DNA from: Gemmatimonadota bacterium
GTDB lineage: Bacteria; Gemmatimonadota; Gemmatimonadetes; Longimicrobiales; Longimicrobiaceae
Length of the DNA: 7,314 nucleotides
Direction of reading: 5' to 3'
NCBI GenBank assembly: GCA_019348265.1
Contig: JAHWJV010000177.1
Coordinates: 1-7,314, forward strand
Positions 5,276 to 7,314 of this stretch are shown here, piece after piece. A program made the translations under genes and the position numbers. Positions within the stretch are counted from its first letter, which is position 1; each line of letters opens with the position of its first letter. Under the pieces are notes generated by a model. The model searched no databases, was not told the DNA's origin, and worked only from the letters and a program-made list of their open reading frames with translations.

Positions 5276-6376
5276 TCAGCCGCGGAATAGGTCCATGAAC
5301 AACTCGACGGCATCGTCCGCCGAAACCGGCTCCACCTCCTCGGATGTGGCGATCTCCGGCGCGTGGAAGAACGATCTCGCCAGGGTGCGGTCGTAGCCGG
5401 ACCACTCGCCGGCTGGGACGCCCGCGAGCAGGGTGGTGACCTGGTTGATCTTGGCGTCGAGATCGTCGGCGTAGTGGAGCAGCAGACCTTCGAGGATCTG
5501 CGGGGCCTTCGGGCTCTCCCACTCCGGCTTCCCCTGGTGGCTGGCGATCAGGTGCTGGAGGAGGAGCAGACGCTCAGCCCGGAGGCTGGAGACCCGCTCC
5601 CCTTCCCGGCCCACCATCTGGATGCCGATGACCACGTGCCCGAGAAGCTGTCCCTCGTCGGTATAGCCGGCTCCCGGAAATCCCTTCAGCTCGCGCAGCT
5701 TCCCGATGTCGTGGAGCAGCGCCCCGGCAAGCAGCAGGTCGCGATCGACCTTGACTCCCTGCTCCTGGTAGTGGGCGGCGAGCCGCGCGCATACCGTCGC
5801 CACCGAGACCGTGTGCTCCAGCAGGCCGCAGAGGTACGCGTGATGGTTCCGCTTCGCCGCCGGATGCACCCGGAACGCACGGCCGGTTTCACTTCCGCGA
5901 CCCAGACAGCGCACCAGCAGCTTCCGGAGCCCACGATCCGAGACGGACGCGATGAGGGTATCGAGCTCGGCTTCCATCCGCTCCCTCGGCCGGCGCGACG
6001 CCGGGAGCAGGTACTCCATGTCCTCGGCCGCGGTGCGCAGTGGCTCGACCAGGGAGACCTTGAGCTGGAGCTTCTCCTGGTAGCTTCCCACCCGAGCTCT
6101 CACGCCGACGACCGACTCCGCCAGGCAGAGCGGCTCCCACCGGTCTACGTCATCCCACACCATCCCCTCGATGGTTCCGGAACGGTCGCCCAGAAGCAGC
6201 CGCAGGTACGGCTTGTTCGACCGGGACTCGAGCCGGCGACTCTCGTAGACGAGGTAGCAGGCGGTCACGTCCGCGCCGTCCGCCAGCTCGCCGATCAGCG
6301 GCCACGGGTACCCGCCGCAGAAGCTGCGGGGGTCCGACCAGGAGTCGATCGCGCGGAGATGCAGCTGCGGCTTCAT
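5276..6376 (-). CDS. YhaM/Cbf1-type 3'-5' exoribonuclease (OB-fold plus HD domain)
   Basis: This 366-residue protein has the two-domain layout of B. subtilis YhaM and S. aureus Cbf1, which degrade RNA 3' to 5'. An OB-fold nucleic-acid-binding domain lies at about residues 35-110 (VTACYLVYESRRLESRSNKP, then LLLGDRSGTIEGMVWDD). An HD domain spans about 165-320. Its metal-site residues are visible: NHHAYLCGLLEHT (177-189), the HD pair in LLHDIGK (221-226, H222 and D223), GH at 246-247, HLIASHQG (275-282) and LHYADDLDAK (300-309). Length is slightly above that of YhaM. The start at 6376 makes an ATGA overlap with the dihydroorotase stop, so the two are probably translationally coupled. A zinc-ribbon coiled-coil gene follows after 22 bases. 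Known YhaM proteins are best studied in Firmicutes, so activity here is by homology. The domain call is firm. Confidence 0.9.
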   Translation of the reverse strand: MKPQLHLRAIDSWSDPRSFCGGYPWPLIGELADGADVTACYLVYESRRLESRSNKPYLRLLLGDRSGTIEGMVWDDVDRWEPLCLAESVVGVRARVGSYQEKLQLKVSLVEPLRTAAEDMEYLLPASRRPRERMEAELDTLIASVSDRGLRKLLVRCLGRGSETGRAFRVHPAAKRNHHAYLCGLLEHTVSVATVCARLAAHYQEQGVKVDRDLLLAGALLHDIGKLRELKGFPGAGYTDEGQLLGHVVIGIQMVGREGERVSSLRAERLLLLQHLIASHQGKPEWESPKAPQILEGLLLHYADDLDAKINQVTTLLAGVPAGEWSGYDRTLARSFFHAPEIATSEEVEPVSADDAVELFMDLFRG

Positions 6377-7314
6377 GATCTGGTTTCCAGGGTCCAGACG
6401 GTCCTGCCGCCGACGACGGTCCGCACCGCTCGGCCGCGCAGCGACCGCCCCTCGAAGGGCGTGTTCCTGCTGAGGGAGAGGAAGCTCGCCGAGTCGACCG
6501 TCCATTCGTGTGACGGGTCGAACAACGTAACGTCAGCCGGGGCACCGACGCGCAGCGTGCCGCCGGCCAGGGAGAAGGCGCGGGCGGGCGAGCAGCTCAT
6601 GCGGTCCACCAGGGTGGCGAGGTCGAGCAGGCCGGTGTGGACGAGCTCGGTCAGAGACAGACCCAGGGCGGTCTCCAGCCCTACGATCCCATTGGGGGCA
6701 TCGTCAAAGGCCTGCTCCTTCTCGTCGTAATGGTGCGGCGCGTGATCGGTGGCGATCACGTCCAGCGTGCCGTCGCGCACCCCTTGGCGCACCGCGGCGC
6801 GGTCCGCCTCGGCGCGCAGCGGCGGGTTCATCTTCAGCCGGGTGTCCAGCGACGCGCGGATCGCCTCGTCGGTCAGCGTGAGGTGGTGCGGGCTGGCCTC
6901 GGCGGTGATCTGCACGCCGCGGCCCTTGGCGTCGGCCACGGCCTCGACGGACTCGACCGCGCTGAGGTGCTGGACGTGGATGCGCCCGCCCTCGTAGCCG
7001 GCCAGGGCGGCGTCGCGGGCGACCATCGTCGACTCCGAGATGCTCGGGATGCCGGTGATCCCCAGCAGGGCGGAGACGTCGCCCTCGTGCATCGCTCCGC
7101 TCCCACTCAGCGCCGGGTCCTCCTCGTGCAGCGCCAGCACGCCGCCGACCATCTGCTGGTACTGCAGCGCGAGGCGCATCATGCCCGCGCTGCGCACCGG
7201 CTTGCCGTCGTCGGTGAAGCCAAGCGCTCCCAGGTCGCGCAGCTCGGCCATCTCGGTCAGGTGCTCGCCCTGCATGCCCTTGGTGATGCAGGGCAAGAAG
7301 CCGACCGGGATCCG
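6373..7314 (-). CDS. pyrC: Dihydroorotase, C-terminal 313 residues (5' end outside the window)
   Basis: Dihydroorotase catalyses the reversible cyclisation of carbamoyl-aspartate to dihydroorotate, step three of pyrimidine synthesis. The visible part carries the class I amidohydrolase motifs; positions count from the first visible residue. They are LGFTDDGKPV (31-40, the Asp metal ligand region), HVQHLS (113-118), ITAEASPHHLTL (136-147, His ligands), DTRLKMNPPLR (157-167) and DVIATDHAPH (185-194, catalytic Asp190). GIVGLETALGL (209-219) and the C-terminal GAPADVTLFDP (257-267) complete the fold. The N-terminal HxH metal motif lies beyond the right edge. The order of motifs, and their intact state, argue for an active enzyme of the PyrC/hydantoinase-like type rather than an allantoinase, though the missing N terminus leaves a small doubt. 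Its stop overlaps the start of the exoribonuclease gene by four bases (ATGA). pyrB is a likely neighbour upstream, but it is not visible. Confidence 0.93.
   Translation of the reverse strand, partial: RIPVGFLPCITKGMQGEHLTEMAELRDLGALGFTDDGKPVRSAGMMRLALQYQQMVGGVLALHEEDPALSGSGAMHEGDVSALLGITGIPSISESTMVARDAALAGYEGGRIHVQHLSAVESVEAVADAKGRGVQITAEASPHHLTLTDEAIRASLDTRLKMNPPLRAEADRAAVRQGVRDGTLDVIATDHAPHHYDEKEQAFDDAPNGIVGLETALGLSLTELVHTGLLDLATLVDRMSCSPARAFSLAGGTLRVGAPADVTLFDPSHEWTVDSASFLSLSRNTPFEGRSLRGRAVRTVVGGRTVWTLETRS

Noticed and set aside
5363..6730. A 455-codon open frame on the plus strand opposite the nuclease and dihydroorotase genes
   Set aside because: It is antisense to two genes with intact catalytic motifs, crosses their junction, and has no recognisable domain or ribosome binding site.
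1..7314. Search for mobile elements, CRISPR repeats, tRNA genes, attachment sites, toxin-antitoxin or defence genes
   Set aside because: No repeated spacer pattern, transposase or integrase motif, tRNA-like cloverleaf or defence domain was found by eye; every gene but one belongs to a common chromosomal family.

Overview
The window reads as ordinary, densely coded chromosome from a GC-rich bacterium. Third codon positions are strongly G/C, and exported Gfo/Idh/MocA and FGE-like proteins sit beside core genes. This combination is common in Gemmatimonadota and is also seen in Acidobacteriota and Planctomycetota. Gemmatimonadota is my best guess, inferred from gene content only. I see no rRNA, tRNA, CRISPR array, insertion sequence, integrase, phage gene or long repeat.

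Layout, left to right. (1) Positions 1-757, minus strand: the first codons of scpA (chromosome condensation kleisin), preceded in the same operon by an M50 site-2-protease-like membrane peptidase. (2) Positions 758-901: a divergent regulatory region with two back-to-back sigma70-type promoters of matching design. The leftward one places its expected transcription start on the ATG of the peptidase gene, so that mRNA is probably leaderless. The rightward one drives rpsT (ribosomal protein S20), which has a 5' hairpin, a good Shine-Dalgarno and a TTG start. (3) Positions 902-1228: rpsT and a strong intrinsic terminator. (4) Positions 1281-3550, minus strand: an exported pair, an FGE/SUMF1-like protein followed by a Tat-exported Gfo/Idh/MocA oxidoreductase. 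(5) Positions 3549-4523, plus strand: apbE, a lipoprotein FAD:protein FMN transferase. Its ATG overlaps the FGE-like ATG by two bases, head to head. (6) Positions 4531-7314, minus strand: an operon of dihydroorotase (pyrC, 5' end beyond the window), a YhaM-type OB-fold/HD exoribonuclease joined to it by an ATGA overlap, and a coiled-coil protein with a C-terminal zinc ribbon.

Functionally the window mixes housekeeping (S20, ScpA, PyrC), RNA turnover (YhaM-like) and cell-envelope proteins (M50 peptidase, Tat oxidoreductase, FGE-like protein, ApbE). I do not find a convincing new defence, mobile or biosynthetic system. The most useful points are the paired divergent promoters with a predicted leaderless gene, the overlapping head-to-head start codons, the FGE-like protein that lacks one cysteine of the catalytic pair, and an uncharacterised zinc-ribbon protein next to an exoribonuclease.
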